Positions 22,811-30,364 of a stretch of 57,057 nucleotides of DNA are shown one piece after another. Where the stretch lies: positions 1-57,057 of IMG/VR virus record IMGVR_UViG_3300019776_000574. The stretch is one strand, 5' to 3'. This DNA comes from a virus. How positions within the stretch are numbered: the stretch's first letter is position 1; every line of letters begins with the position of its first letter. Below the pieces are notes generated by a model, which saw only the letters and a list, made by a program, of their open reading frames with translations, ran no database searches and had not been told where the DNA came from. Position numbers and translations under genes: made by a program.

Positions 22811-22860
22811 CAGATAACCATCGGCTGTTACGCTCAGGGCGCAAAGCCTCAAGCCGTTAT
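22811..22860 (-). repeat. attC-like site F (minus strand)
   Basis: On the minus strand ATAACGGCTTGAG is followed by an imperfect hairpin (GGCT-TTGCG / CGTAA-C-AGCC with one unpaired C) and then CGATG and GTTATCT. The stop codon of the HTH gene is in the left core. The arms match sites A and E almost exactly while the hairpin differs. The right core GTTATCTG recurs as its complement CAGATAAC at the far end of the two-gene unit (plus-strand coordinates 22413-22420). Confidence 0.7.
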
Positions 22861-23057
22861 CCCGCAATATCCTCCAACTTAACCCCCAATTTCCTGGCAA
22901 TAGCCTTAGCGACATGCAAATTCACATTGGCGTGATCCCCCGCCTCAATCTGCGTGATCCGTCTCCGGCTCCGGAAATCCGCAGCGTCAGCGAGTTCCTG
23001 AGTGTCCAGGCCCTTAGCTTCCCGATATTTTTTTATCTTCGCCCCATCGACATTCAT
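22857..23057 (-). CDS. XRE-family repressor-like protein, 66 aa
   Basis: The 66-residue protein is a single XRE helix-turn-helix domain (KIKKYREAKGLDTQELADAA...RITQIEAGDHANVN), with LGVKLEDI at the end as in small phage Cro/CI-like proteins. AGGAGGTTGCC precedes the ATG at 23057. It is the first gene of the minus-strand replication block and faces the plus-strand recombination block, so it may control both through the shared 146-bp gap. Confidence 0.85.
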   Translation of the reverse strand: MNVDGAKIKKYREAKGLDTQELADAADFRSRRRITQIEAGDHANVNLHVAKAIARKLGVKLEDIAG

Positions 23058-23203
23058 GGCAACCTCCTATTTTTGAAAACGCTAACACGAACCCAAACAG
23101 ATTGCAAGTAATTATTTCGCGTAAACATGAAATTATTTCCTTGACAGTGACACGGCCCCGTGGCATCGTTTACGAAAATTCAAAACGGAAGGAGGTGAGC
23201 AGG
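23058..23203. promoter_or_regulatory. Divergent control region for replication and recombination blocks
   Basis: The 146-bp gap contains a plus-strand TTGACA (23141-23146) followed by CACGGCCCCGTG (23151-23162), an inverted repeat placed where a repressor would block the promoter; the -10 is weak. Two copies of AATTATTTC lie 21 bases apart (around 23110 and 23131). A binding site for the neighbouring XRE protein is plausible. Confidence 0.5.
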
Positions 23204-23377
23204 ATGGGCAAAATGAAGCAGTTCCCCAAGGTTAAGGTGGTATCGGTGCGGTTGACGGATGATGAATACTCCATGCTGGAGAAGAAATCCGTCATCTGGG
23301 GTGAGTCAATCAGCGAAACCATGCGCTACGCCGTGAACGAACTGTTGTCTTTGCGTCGCCACGTCCCACAGCAATGA
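23204..23377 (+). CDS. RHH-like small protein, 57 aa
   Basis: The ATG at 23204 follows GGAGGTGAGCAGG. The 57-residue protein (KVVSVRLTDDEYSMLEKKSVIWGES) has the strand-helix-helix pattern of MetJ/Arc-type regulators. It overlaps the exonuclease start (ATGA). It probably regulates the recombination block or a host promoter. Confidence 0.75.
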   Translation: MGKMKQFPKVKVVSVRLTDDEYSMLEKKSVIWGESISETMRYAVNELLSLRRHVPQQ

Positions 23378-24030
23378 TCACCGTCAACGATCCGCATTGC
23401 ATCTGGTACGATTTCGAGCAGGGCTCCGATGAGTGGTTGCAGGCCAGGTGTGGATTGCTCACGGCTTCCAGGATGGCCGACGCCATGGATATGAAGAAGT
23501 CCGGCGGGGAATCGGAGAAGCGCAAGAACCTGCGCATGGAGATAGTCGCCGAGCGCCTGACCGGCAAGCAGGCTTTCGTTTTCCAGAACGGAGCCATGCG
23601 ATGGGGCACCGAGCAGGAACCGTATGCAAAGCTGGCATACCAGGAATTTACCGGCCGGGAGGTGACGAATTGCGGACTGGCGGTCAGTAAGAGCATTGAA
23701 TTGTTCGGTGCATCTCCTGACGGGCTGATCGGTGACGATGGCCTCCTTGAAATCAAATGTCCCACGTCACAGGTCTATCTGCAGTGGGTCATCGATGGAG
23801 TTGTGCCAGAACAGCATCAGCCGCAGATGTTGGCACAGATGGCGGTCACCGGTCGGAAGTGGTGCGAGTTCGTGGCCTACGACCCCAGATTTCCAGCCGA
23901 GAGGGATCTATTCATTCGGCGGTACGAACCGCGCCACGGGGAGATTGCCGCAGTAGAAAACGCAGCCCGCCAGTTTCTGGCCGAGGTCGCTGCGATGGAG
24001 CAGATGTTTTTGAACGCAAAATTATTTTGA
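23374..24030 (+). CDS. YqaJ/lambda-Exo-like recombination exonuclease
   Basis: The 218-residue nuclease degrades one strand of duplex ends to give a 3' overhang for annealing. Visible motifs are GSDEWLQARCGLLTASRM near residue 17, AMRWGTEQEP near residue 72, and the catalytic core FGASPDGLIGDDGLLEIKCPT near residue 110, with Asp, Glu and Lys of the PD-(D/E)xK site. The gene directly precedes a RecT-like gene, the usual pair for phage recombination. Confidence 0.9.
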   Translation: MITVNDPHCIWYDFEQGSDEWLQARCGLLTASRMADAMDMKKSGGESEKRKNLRMEIVAERLTGKQAFVFQNGAMRWGTEQEPYAKLAYQEFTGREVTNCGLAVSKSIELFGASPDGLIGDDGLLEIKCPTSQVYLQWVIDGVVPEQHQPQMLAQMAVTGRKWCEFVAYDPRFPAERDLFIRRYEPRHGEIAAVENAARQFLAEVAAMEQMFLNAKLF

Positions 24031-24041
24031 GGGAGGAAAGT

Positions 24042-25028
24042 ATGAGCAACGAAAATTTACCAGAAGTATCAACCGTCACGGCCATATCCAAGGTCGACAA
24101 TGGCAAGCCCGCCCTGTTCAACCCGGCGGTGTTCGACCAGGTATGGAGAGCAGCCAAGCTGTTTTCTTCCTCCGATCTCGTCCCGGCCACATACAAGGGT
24201 AAGCCCGAGAACTGCTTTATCGCTATCGAGATGGCCGAACGGATGGGCGTAAACCCATTCGCAGTCATGCAGAACCTCGCCATCATCCAGGGTCGGCCGG
24301 CAATGGAGGCGAAGTTAATCATTGCCCTGGTCAATGACTCTGGCCTTTTTGTAGATCCGCTGGAGTACGAAGTTGTTGGCGATGATGCTTTCGCGCAAGA
24401 CTACAAGGTCAGAGCCTTTGCCGTAATGAAAAAAACGGGGAAGGTGTGTTATGGGCCATGGGTCGATTATCGGATGGTGAAAGGCGAGGGATGGCTCGAC
24501 AAAGGCGGTTCCAAGTGGAAAACCATGCCGTCAATCATGTTCATGTACCGGGCTGCCAGTTTCTTCGCCAAGGTTTACGCACCCAACATTACTATGGGAA
24601 TGCAGACAAGAGAAGAGATGGAGGACACTATACCACCAGCAGTGCAGCATATCCGCAACTCTCCTATTGACGACCTGAACGCAGCAGCAGCACAGATTGA
24701 GCACAATGAGCAGTCATCAGTGCCTGCCACCCGCGAACGCGGCAAACCATCCCCAGGCAAACAGCGCCGGACCGCCGCCGAGGTCGAAGAGGACCGCCTG
24801 GCAGACGAGGCTGATGCACGGACGACCGAGCACACGGCGACCGAACCGGCGACCACCGAGCAGACCACCGCGGCAGCCGTAGTTGACGCCGTTGCCGAAA
24901 CCGTCGACCAGACCACCGGGGAGGTTATGGGAGGCGAGCCGCTGCCGAACGTTGACACTGAAGACGATAACTGGCCGGACCCGCCGAATGGACCGGCTCC
25001 GACAGGGCCGCAGGAAGATCTGTTTTAG
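24042..25028 (+). CDS. RecT-like single-strand annealing protein
   Basis: The 328-residue protein starts at ATG 24042 after GGGAGGAAAG. Residues 30-210 form the annealing core, with FIAIEMAERMGVNPFAVMQ and IIQGRPAMEAKLIIALVN as in the RecT/Bet-like families, and MFMYRAASFFAKVYAPN near residue 175. The C-terminal 110 residues are a disordered Ala/Thr/Glu/Pro-rich tail ending in the acidic PQEDLF, which may bind a host single-strand binding protein partner or the exonuclease. It acts with the exonuclease upstream. Confidence 0.85.
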   Translation: MSNENLPEVSTVTAISKVDNGKPALFNPAVFDQVWRAAKLFSSSDLVPATYKGKPENCFIAIEMAERMGVNPFAVMQNLAIIQGRPAMEAKLIIALVNDSGLFVDPLEYEVVGDDAFAQDYKVRAFAVMKKTGKVCYGPWVDYRMVKGEGWLDKGGSKWKTMPSIMFMYRAASFFAKVYAPNITMGMQTREEMEDTIPPAVQHIRNSPIDDLNAAAAQIEHNEQSSVPATRERGKPSPGKQRRTAAEVEEDRLADEADARTTEHTATEPATTEQTTAAAVVDAVAETVDQTTGEVMGGEPLPNVDTEDDNWPDPPNGPAPTGPQEDLF

Positions 25029-25036
25029 GTTTCACT

Positions 25037-25117
25037 CCGGGAGCATGGTTGTCTGCGCGAGTGACATAGTAGCAGTACGTGTGCGGTCGATGGTTCGATT
25101 CCATCACCCCGGCGCCA
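25037..25117 (+). other. tRNA-like 3' half in an intergenic gap
   Basis: The 110-bp gap between the RecT-like and SbcC-like genes contains GGTCGATGGTTCGATTCCATC, a perfect T-arm (stem GATGG/CCATC, loop TTCGATT), followed by ACCCCGGC and GCCA. An upstream CCGGG (25037-25041) can pair with CCCGG of the acceptor. I could not fold an anticodon stem or a full seven-pair acceptor stem, so this looks like a decayed tRNA or a tRNA mimic rather than a working tRNA. Confidence 0.35.
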
Positions 25118-25138
25118 ATTTTATCTGAGGAGGAAATC

Positions 25139-26920
25139 ATGAAAATACACATCAACAATTACAGGGGCGTGTCATCCGCCGACATCGACCTAAGCCGCAT
25201 CGCCCTTGTCGCCGCCCCGAACGGTTCCGGCAAAACGTCCGTCGCCCAGGCGGTGGCCGCCGTCCTGACAGGTGAGGCAGTCCCGGTCAATGGCGTGAAG
25301 AAATCACAGGCGGGGCTGCTCGTGAGGTCCGGTACGGCGGCCGGCGGTGCCACGATTACCACCGATGCCGGCACAACGGAAATCAAATGGCCGGGAGCAT
25401 CCAGCAAGGCCCACGGCGCCCCCCCTGCCGCGTCAGTCTATGCCGCCGGCTTACGATCGATCGTCGACCTGGACGACAAAACCCGCATCCAGGTGCTGAC
25501 GGATTACCTGTTGGCGAAACCGACCAAGGCGGATCTGGAGAAGGCGCTGGCGCCGATGAACCTGCCGGCCGGCACAGCGGACAAACTCTGGGCGCTCATC
25601 GAGTCCACCGGCTGGGACGGGGCATATAACCAGGCGAAAGAAAAGGGCGCCAAGCTCAAAGGCCAGTGGGAATTCATCACGAACGACAACTACGGCGCCA
25701 AGAAAGCCGATACATGGATACCTGCCGGCTACGACGCCGCCCTTGAAGGAGCGGCCGAGGACACGCTGAAGGCCGTCATCACCGATGCCCGCGACGCGCT
25801 GGAGGCTGCCATTGCCACCAACGCCATTGACGGCAGCGAACGGCAGAAACTGGCGGAACTGGCCGGCATGGTACCCGAGCGCACGGCCGCAGTCGAAGCA
25901 GCCAAGGCGGTGAAGGTTGACGACACCGAACTACAGAACCTGAAGCAGCAGCTGGCGGACGGCCAGAAGATGGTGGCGGACGGTACCCGGATAGTCGAAG
26001 ATCTCCGCGCCGAGGTCAAGCGGCTCGAAACCCCTGCCGAGAAGTCGCACCCGTCCGATCGGATGTTTTGCCCGGATTGCAAAACGATGCTGTACGTGTC
26101 CGGCAAGGTCCTGAAGAAAGTCGAAGCCGGCACCCCCGTCGACGAGAAGGCGCTGAAGGCTGCCCGAGAAGAACTGACCAAGGCAGAGGCCACCCTCTCC
26201 GCCGATACTGAGGCGGTACAGGCCATACGCGACGCCCACACCAAGGCCAGCGATGCGAACGTGTCGGCACTGTCCGCACGGGTCCGCGCCATCGACGAGG
26301 CAGAGCGACTACTGAAGGAGAGCCTGGACGCAAAGGCAAAGCTCGACGAGCAGGCAGCGGCACCACAGGGCAAGGCGGTACCGGTCGAAGAGTGCCGGGA
26401 GTCTCTGGCCGCTGCTGAACTGCGTTTACAGGCATTCACGGCCAAGCGTGACGCCGACCGGTTGCATGCGTCCATCACGCAGAACCAGGAACTGCTGGCC
26501 GCCTTGGCGCCGACCGGAATCCGGGGTGATGTGTTGACCGCCGCGCTGGGGAAATTCAACGGGGTCCTCCAGCGGGTCACCACGCCGGCAGGTTGGGGCA
26601 AGGTAGAGATCACGGCGGATTTCCAGACGACGTATGCCGGTACGCCTTACTACCTGTTGTCCGAGTCGGAGAAGTTCCGCGCCCGGGTGGCGCTGCAGTT
26701 CGCCATGGCCGCTTGCGACGGGTCACAGGCCGTTGTGGTGGACGGGGCCGATATCCTTGACAAAGGCGGCCGGAATGGTTTAATCAAAGCTGCCAAGGCG
26801 TCTGGCGGACCGGTGCTTATCTGTATGACCATCGACACCAAGGAACAGGTGCCGAACCTGGAGAAAGCCGGCTACGGCGTTTCGTACTGGATTGATGGTG
26901 GTGTGGTGGGGAGAGTATAA
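25139..26920 (+). CDS. SbcC/Rad50-like SMC-type ATPase, 593 aa
   Basis: Walker A is APNGSGKTS near residue 25 and Walker B is AVVVDGADILD near residue 535. Two coiled-coil arms flank a zinc-hook-like CPDCKTMLYV near residue 312. This is the build of SbcC/Rad50 proteins, though shorter than the host enzymes, as in other phage versions. It may bridge or process DNA ends together with the recombination genes upstream; no SbcD-like nuclease gene was seen. GAGGAGG precedes the ATG at 25139. The stop codon is in the TATAAC of element G. Confidence 0.82.
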   Translation: MKIHINNYRGVSSADIDLSRIALVAAPNGSGKTSVAQAVAAVLTGEAVPVNGVKKSQAGLLVRSGTAAGGATITTDAGTTEIKWPGASSKAHGAPPAASVYAAGLRSIVDLDDKTRIQVLTDYLLAKPTKADLEKALAPMNLPAGTADKLWALIESTGWDGAYNQAKEKGAKLKGQWEFITNDNYGAKKADTWIPAGYDAALEGAAEDTLKAVITDARDALEAAIATNAIDGSERQKLAELAGMVPERTAAVEAAKAVKVDDTELQNLKQQLADGQKMVADGTRIVEDLRAEVKRLETPAEKSHPSDRMFCPDCKTMLYVSGKVLKKVEAGTPVDEKALKAAREELTKAEATLSADTEAVQAIRDAHTKASDANVSALSARVRAIDEAERLLKESLDAKAKLDEQAAAPQGKAVPVEECRESLAAAELRLQAFTAKRDADRLHASITQNQELLAALAPTGIRGDVLTAALGKFNGVLQRVTTPAGWGKVEITADFQTTYAGTPYYLLSESEKFRARVALQFAMAACDGSQAVVVDGADILDKGGRNGLIKAAKASGGPVLICMTIDTKEQVPNLEKAGYGVSYWIDGGVVGRV

Positions 26921-26965
26921 CGGGCTACAGATCAGCCCCGACAATCGGTGGCTGAAACGTAAAAG
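26915..26965 (+). repeat. Degenerate attC-like element G
   Basis: GTATAACGGGCTACAGA is followed by a hairpin TCAGCC-CCGA-CAA-TCGG-T-GGCTGA with one unpaired T, then AACG. The left core and hairpin with a bulge match the other sites, and the upstream stop codon lies in TATAAC. No right-hand GTTAT core is present, so the site is probably inactive. Confidence 0.4.
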
Positions 26966-26976
26966 GAGGATAAATC

Positions 26977-27231
26977 GTGAAGAGCGCAACAAAGGCAATG
27001 GTAGTGGGCTGCATCTGTTTGTTATCTGGTTGCTCTGCCGACTGGACACAGTCACAAGCCAAAGCAATCGAGGCGTTGAAACCGCCCGTGATTGTTGTAG
27101 CCAATGACCCGAAAGGTGGTGTCTTGTTACGGGGATCAGATGGCAAACTGTACCTTGCCCAATATGACACTTATATGGGGCTAACACTTAAAAATACTAA
27201 GTCTGGTGAGGGAATAGTGCCTGCCAGATAA
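26977..27231 (+). CDS. Small lipoprotein, 84 aa
   Basis: A GTG at 26977 with AAAGGAGGATAAATC upstream starts a protein with a lipobox CICLLSGCSAD (lipidated Cys near residue 19). The mature part has KPPVIVVANDPKGG and looks like a small beta domain. It should be anchored in the inner or outer membrane. Phage lipoproteins often block superinfection or belong to lysis; here it sits between recombination genes and a cassette. The stop is in the core of site E. Confidence 0.75.
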   Translation: MKSATKAMVVGCICLLSGCSADWTQSQAKAIEALKPPVIVVANDPKGGVLLRGSDGKLYLAQYDTYMGLTLKNTKSGEGIVPAR

Positions 27232-27278
27232 CGGCTTGAGGGTGCTGCCGTGCAAACGGCAGCACCCGATGGTTATAC
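27228..27278 (+). repeat. attC-like site E
   Basis: ATAACGGCTTGA is followed by a perfect 12-bp stem GGGTGCTGCCGT/ACGGCAGCACCC with loop GCAA, then GATG and GTTATAC. The arms equal those of site A. The right core continues as GTTATACATC (27272-27281), the reverse complement of GATGTATAAC at 27694-27703, which ends the next unit. Confidence 0.75.
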
Positions 27279-27301
27279 ATCGAAAGGGCAGGTGCCACGA
27301 A

Positions 27302-27688
27302 GTGCTAGACATCAAATTCAGCTACATTCAGCAGCACGAAGAAACAGGTCGGATCACGGATAGTCGGTTGACTCTTCAGCAGGTTGAAGCCTTAACCACC
27401 GGGAGCGTGGTTTATCGGGGCTATACACTTGTGGCAAGGCGGCAGTTTACTGGCCTTCTGGACAAGAGCGGCAAAGAGATTTATGAGGGGGACATCATCA
27501 AATATTCAAAATATGTGGACCACGGGCAGTGGGGTGAAACTGTTGATGGTGGCACGGTGCAGGTGACTTGGTTGGCGGAACGTGCGGGATTTTATCCCTT
27601 CTACGTGTGGAGCAGCTACAATGACCAACTCAAAACTTGCGAAGTCGTCGGCAATATCTACGAAAACCCGGAGTTACTGACCAAGTAG
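27302..27688 (+). CDS. Cassette gene: YopX-family protein, 128 aa
   Basis: A GTG at 27302 gives a 128-residue protein of the YopX family. Characteristic parts are SRLTLQQVEALTTGS, QFTGLLDKSGKEIYEGDIIKY near residue 60 and VVGNIYENPELL at the end. These small phage proteins are widespread but their role is unknown. The gene is the only content of a unit bounded by complementary 10-base ends. Confidence 0.85.
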   Translation: MLDIKFSYIQQHEETGRITDSRLTLQQVEALTTGSVVYRGYTLVARRQFTGLLDKSGKEIYEGDIIKYSKYVDHGQWGETVDGGTVQVTWLAERAGFYPFYVWSSYNDQLKTCEVVGNIYENPELLTK

Positions 27689-27691
27689 CCA

Positions 27692-27735
27692 GAGATGTAT
27701 AACATCGATTCTCTGGGCCAAGCCGGCCCGATTCC
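27692..27735 (+). repeat. Distal end of the YopX cassette (site H, degenerate)
   Basis: GATGTATAAC (27694-27703) closes the cassette. A hairpin GGGCC-AAGCC-GGCCC follows. No right-hand GTT core is seen before the next gene, so the site has lost or never had a full right half. Confidence 0.45.
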
Positions 27736-27747
27736 AAGGAGCCACTC

Positions 27748-27909
27748 ATGCCTCTATGCGAAAAATGCCAAAGCGAAGTAACTCCGAAACCGTACGAGCC
27801 CGGCTGTCCTCAGTGCGTCAGGGCACTCAAACTTGACGCCAAATGCAGCGAGTGCATCCGGACTGGCAACGGCGTAAAGAACTTCCCCATGTTCGAGGCG
27901 GCCGGGTAA
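27748..27909 (+). CDS. Zinc-ribbon small protein, 53 aa
   Basis: The ATG at 27748 follows CCAAGGAGCCACTC. The 53-residue protein has three Cys pairs, CEKCQ, CPQCV and CSEC, consistent with zinc binding. Its TAA overlaps the next start (TAATG). The function is unknown. Confidence 0.6.
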   Translation: MPLCEKCQSEVTPKPYEPGCPQCVRALKLDAKCSECIRTGNGVKNFPMFEAAG

Positions 27910-28073
27910 TGATTGTCTACGTGAGCCCGGGGAAAACGAAGCAGAGGAAAACCGTCCACGCCAGCAATGACTGCCCGATGGCCAAACGGTGGGGCGGGTT
28001 GATCCAGGTGGATACCAGCAGCCTGACCGTATGGCGGCGCTGTCAATATTGTTTCAGGGGATACACGCCATGA
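27909..28073 (+). CDS. Small Cys-containing protein, 54 aa
   Basis: The start overlaps the previous stop. The 54-residue basic protein has a His and Cys pattern, HASNDCPMAKRW and RRCQYCF. It resembles small DNA-binding or Ada-type Cys proteins only in general pattern. It overlaps the next gene (ATGA). The function is unknown. Confidence 0.6.
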   Translation: MIVYVSPGKTKQRKTVHASNDCPMAKRWGGLIQVDTSSLTVWRRCQYCFRGYTP

Positions 28074-28354
28074 TCTGCCCACTATCCGCCAGAATGACGG
28101 CCTCGAAATGCGCGGCCACGCGATCATATACTCCGGGCTGCCATGGCTGTGAAGGTATCGGGTTTCGGATAGTACCGGTGCCGGTGCCAATTGCGCTGTA
28201 TGAAAAACTGCTAGCATCCTGTCGGGAGCAGTACGGCAAGGAGCCGACCGAGCAGATGGTCCAGGAGGAAATCACCGGCATGCTGCAATCGATTCAGGCG
28301 GGGGAGATCCTGATACCACAACATGTAAAGGAAAGGGTGATGAGGGATGAGTGA
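28070..28354 (+). CDS. Unrecognised 94-aa protein
   Basis: The 94-residue protein has an N-terminal Cys-containing part (CAATRSYTPGCHGCEG) and a helical C-terminal half. It overlaps both neighbours and so belongs to the same operon as 27748-28976. No family was recognised. Confidence 0.6.
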   Translation: MICPLSARMTASKCAATRSYTPGCHGCEGIGFRIVPVPVPIALYEKLLASCREQYGKEPTEQMVQEEITGMLQSIQAGEILIPQHVKERVMRDE

Positions 28355-28676
28355 AGGCAAAAAATTTGATAAAGGAAAACTTGACTGGTCCCTGCTGGAT
28401 TTCGATCTGGTGGAACCGTTGATACCGGTGCTCATGCTGGGGGAAGATCGGTATGGTTACGAGAACTGGCAGAAGGATTTCGGACCACATTACAGCCGCC
28501 GGTTCAAGGCCGCCCGCCGCCGGCACGAACGGGCTGCCCACCGTGACCCGCTGGCCATCAATAAAGACGACGGCAACGTACATCATCTGGCTCAGGTGGC
28601 AATCAACGCGCTGTTCGAACTCTATCACGCTAGAGTGCAGGCTGGGGAGATCCAAGGTGTCTACGAAAAAACCTGA
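28347..28676 (+). CDS. dATP/dGTP diphosphohydrolase-like protein (DUF5664 type)
   Basis: The 109-residue protein begins GKKFDKGKLDWSLLDFD and continues with YGYENW and an HHLAQVAINALFE metal-binding helix, as in the phage dATP/dGTP diphosphohydrolase N-terminal family. These all-helical enzymes hydrolyse dNTPs. It may adjust nucleotide pools during replication. Related enzymes occur in phages that use modified purines, but no adenylosuccinate-synthetase-like gene is present here to support that. Confidence 0.75.
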   Translation: MSEGKKFDKGKLDWSLLDFDLVEPLIPVLMLGEDRYGYENWQKDFGPHYSRRFKAARRRHERAAHRDPLAINKDDGNVHHLAQVAINALFELYHARVQAGEIQGVYEKT

Positions 28677-28821
28677 TCCCGCCCGGGCACCAGGGCTCAC
28701 CCCCGAGCAGATCACCGAAGCCACCCGGCAGGCTTGCCGGCAGGTGCCGTGCTACTCCGCAGAGCGCGGGGTGTCGCGGTGCCCGTTTTGTCCGCATCAT
28801 AAGAAAGGAGAACAGCAATGA
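28657..28821 (+). CDS. Small Cys-containing protein, 54 aa
   Basis: A GTG at 28657 preceded by GGGGAGATCCAAG overlaps the end of the previous gene by 20 bases. The 54-residue product has a helical middle and ends CPFCPHHKKGEQQ, with Cys and His residues able to bind one zinc. The stop overlaps the next ATG. The function is unknown. Confidence 0.5.
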   Translation: MSTKKPDPARAPGLTPEQITEATRQACRQVPCYSAERGVSRCPFCPHHKKGEQQ

Positions 28822-28976
28822 ACTCAGTACAGGTACCAGAGGGACACATACTTTTGACGCGTGACGTATTTACTCAACCCATGCATTTTGTCGCCTGCTG
28901 GAAGAACCCAAACCGTAGGCGTTGGTGGCAGTTTTGGGTACCCTACTATCGGTACAGTTACATCACAAAGAAATAA
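28818..28976 (+). CDS. PEGHILL-type small protein, 52 aa
   Basis: The ATG at 28818 follows AAAGGAGAACAGCA. The 52-residue product shares VQVPEGHILLTRD, FVACWKNPNR, WWQFWVP and YRYSYI with the cassette protein at 22414-22617 on the other strand, so the two are paralogues. It is the last gene before the convergent terminator. The function is unknown. Confidence 0.65.
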   Translation: MNSVQVPEGHILLTRDVFTQPMHFVACWKNPNRRRWWQFWVPYYRYSYITKK

Positions 28977-28987
28977 TAGTTCATTCG

Positions 28988-29025
28988 AAAAAATCCGCCA
29001 CGGGGAGGAGGGAGCCCCGTGGCGG
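28988..29025 (-). terminator. Intrinsic terminator ending the late block
   Basis: On the minus strand an 11-bp perfect stem CCGCCACGGGG/CCCCGTGGCGG with a nine-base loop is followed by A then TTTTTT. This is a strong rho-independent terminator for the lysis and tail transcripts, placed just before the 3' end of the convergent plus-strand operon. Confidence 0.88.
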
Positions 29026-29048
29026 CGCCTGACTAAGAGGCCATCCTG

Positions 29049-29213
29049 TTATTTCCCTACCTTGAAGTGCCAGTTGACGCGACCGTTGATCGTTGCAGCC
29101 CGGTTCGTGCTTTCCCCGGTGAACTCCGTCTGGCCGGCAGTGACGCCGATGTCGTAAGAGTCGAGGTGGCCGCAGCCGGATATAAGAATCAGCAGCAAAC
29201 TACCACATGCCAT
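29049..29213 (-). CDS. Small lipoprotein, candidate outer-membrane spanin subunit
   Basis: The ATG at 29213 lies inside the end of the previous gene. It encodes 54 residues with a lipobox LILISGCGH (lipidated Cys near residue 14) and a short beta-rich tail. A tiny lipoprotein at the end of a lysis cluster is what an Rz1-like spanin would look like, but it lacks the Pro-rich stretch of lambda Rz1. A role in lysis is inferred from position. Confidence 0.6.
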   Translation of the reverse strand: MACGSLLLILISGCGHLDSYDIGVTAGQTEFTGESTNRAATINGRVNWHFKVGK

Positions 29214-29550
29214 TTTCACGCGCTTTGCCTCCCCCGAACAGAAATGTGGCGTAAAACCACCGCCTACCCTGCCATTTACGCCCCTCTTCGGTCAGCACGT
29301 CCTGCAACACTTGGCTACACTGCCAGTTGGTAAGATTGGTACCGTCGTCCCACTTGCCACGGTAACACAATTCATCATGTATCCACCACCCCCGGCTGGT
29401 AATATCCATTGCGCCGGTAGCCCCATCAGATATGCGCCCCTTTGGAATGCTGATGGTCTTCTTGTACCGTGGGGAGTAATACACTATCGGTTCGTTGAGT
29501 ACATACTTGCCGTCGCTGCGAATAGTCTGAGAGATTGCAAACTTTTTCAC
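29200..29550 (-). CDS. DUF1353-family lysis-region protein, 116 aa
   Basis: A GTG at 29550 with GGAGGGGTAAA upstream gives 116 residues. The parts VKKFAISQTIR, ISIPKGRISDGATGAMDI and WWIHDELCYRGKW match the DUF1353 family, in which conserved His and Asp residues resemble a small cell-wall hydrolase active site. It is found in phage lysis modules. Here it is coupled to the gene upstream (GTGA overlap). Confidence 0.8.
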   Translation of the reverse strand: MKKFAISQTIRSDGKYVLNEPIVYYSPRYKKTISIPKGRISDGATGAMDITSRGWWIHDELCYRGKWDDGTNLTNWQCSQVLQDVLTEEGRKWQGRRWFYATFLFGGGKARENGMW

Positions 29551-29765
29551 TTTACCCCTCCTGCCATCTTCGCCTTTGCCAACCGTGCCACGTCGACACC
29601 AAACAGACCGCCCAGACCGCCGACCGCAGCAGCAGCCGCCAGTATTTTCCAATCCAGCATCCCCATCGATGCGGGAATGGCAGCAGTGCCGATAGCTCCG
29701 CCGACGAACTTGGAGGCGTCAATGGCCGCTTTCTTGGCTATGGCTTTCGCTGGTTTCTTGTTCAT
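29547..29765 (-). CDS. Small membrane protein, candidate holin
   Basis: The 72-residue protein has two hydrophobic segments (about residues 20-37 and 41-60) separated by a short turn, and basic ends. Such a small two-helix protein directly downstream of the lysozyme gene is a reasonable holin candidate. There is no sequence hallmark, so the call rests on size, topology and context. The start overlaps the lysozyme stop. Confidence 0.55.
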   Translation of the reverse strand: MNKKPAKAIAKKAAIDASKFVGGAIGTAAIPASMGMLDWKILAAAAAVGGLGGLFGVDVARLAKAKMAGGVK

Positions 29766-30364
29766 GCGATAATCTCCTTGATTTCTTCCTTGCTGAAGCC
29801 ATCCCGCGTGAGCCAGCCTACCAAAAACTGTTTCTGGCTAGGCTTATCTGCTACTACCTTAAGACGGTGTGCCTTGGCATGTTCCCTCGCTTCAAGGAGC
29901 AATTTGGAAGCGTCAGCGGCATTTATCGCCGCAATGGTCTTCGGGCCTATGCTGCCATCATCTTCAATGCCAAGGGCGCGTTGAATCCACTTGTTGCCCC
30001 TGCTGCCGGTATTTACGGCCCAATCGTACATCTGGTTTGCCACGGTCTGTGATCCCACCAGGTCGAGGCAGTTTGCCTGCCAGAAATTGGCCCGGTAGAA
30101 CTCCAGAACGAGCTTTTGAAGGGAGGGGATATCCTCAAGCTGCTTGTTGATGTACCGCGCCCAGTTGCGGTATTCTGCGGAACCGTAGGGCGGTTGGTTG
30201 ACAGCCGCCGCTAATGTGTTCTTTACGTATTGCCAACCGCGCCACGTCGTATGGTACTTAATGGCAATTCCTTTGTAGGTCATGCCGCCAACGTCAGCTG
30301 GGTTGTTTGCGAACCCGCCTTCATTACCCATTGTTAAATCGTGCGCTACCTCAAACACAGCCAT
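29762..30364 (-). CDS. GH108 lysozyme (endolysin), 200 aa
   Basis: The 200-residue enzyme has the GH108 N-acetylmuramidase motif NEGGFANNPADVGGMTYKGI at residue 14, with Glu as the catalytic residue, and a C-terminal PG_binding_3-like domain with GSRGNKWIQRALG and DGSIGPKTIAAI (residues 115-150). It cleaves the glycan backbone of peptidoglycan. There is no signal sequence, so a holin is needed for release. The start overlaps the preceding small gene by 14 bases. Confidence 0.92.
   Translation of the reverse strand: MAVFEVAHDLTMGNEGGFANNPADVGGMTYKGIAIKYHTTWRGWQYVKNTLAAAVNQPPYGSAEYRNWARYINKQLEDIPSLQKLVLEFYRANFWQANCLDLVGSQTVANQMYDWAVNTGSRGNKWIQRALGIEDDGSIGPKTIAAINAADASKLLLEAREHAKAHRLKVVADKPSQKQFLVGWLTRDGFSKEEIKEIIA

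Noticed and set aside
23141-23169. A full consensus promoter in front of the recombination block
   Set aside because: TTGACA is perfect, but no hexamer close to TATAAT lies 16-18 bases downstream, so only a control region is annotated.
25031-25117. A functional tRNA gene
   Set aside because: Only the T-arm and part of the acceptor stem fit. No five-pair anticodon stem with a seven-base loop can be formed, the acceptor has two mismatches, and the discriminator/CCA spacing is off by one.
28347-28676. Evidence for a diaminopurine (Z) genome
   Set aside because: A dATP/dGTP diphosphohydrolase-like protein is present, but no PurZ-like synthetase or DNA polymerase of that system is visible.
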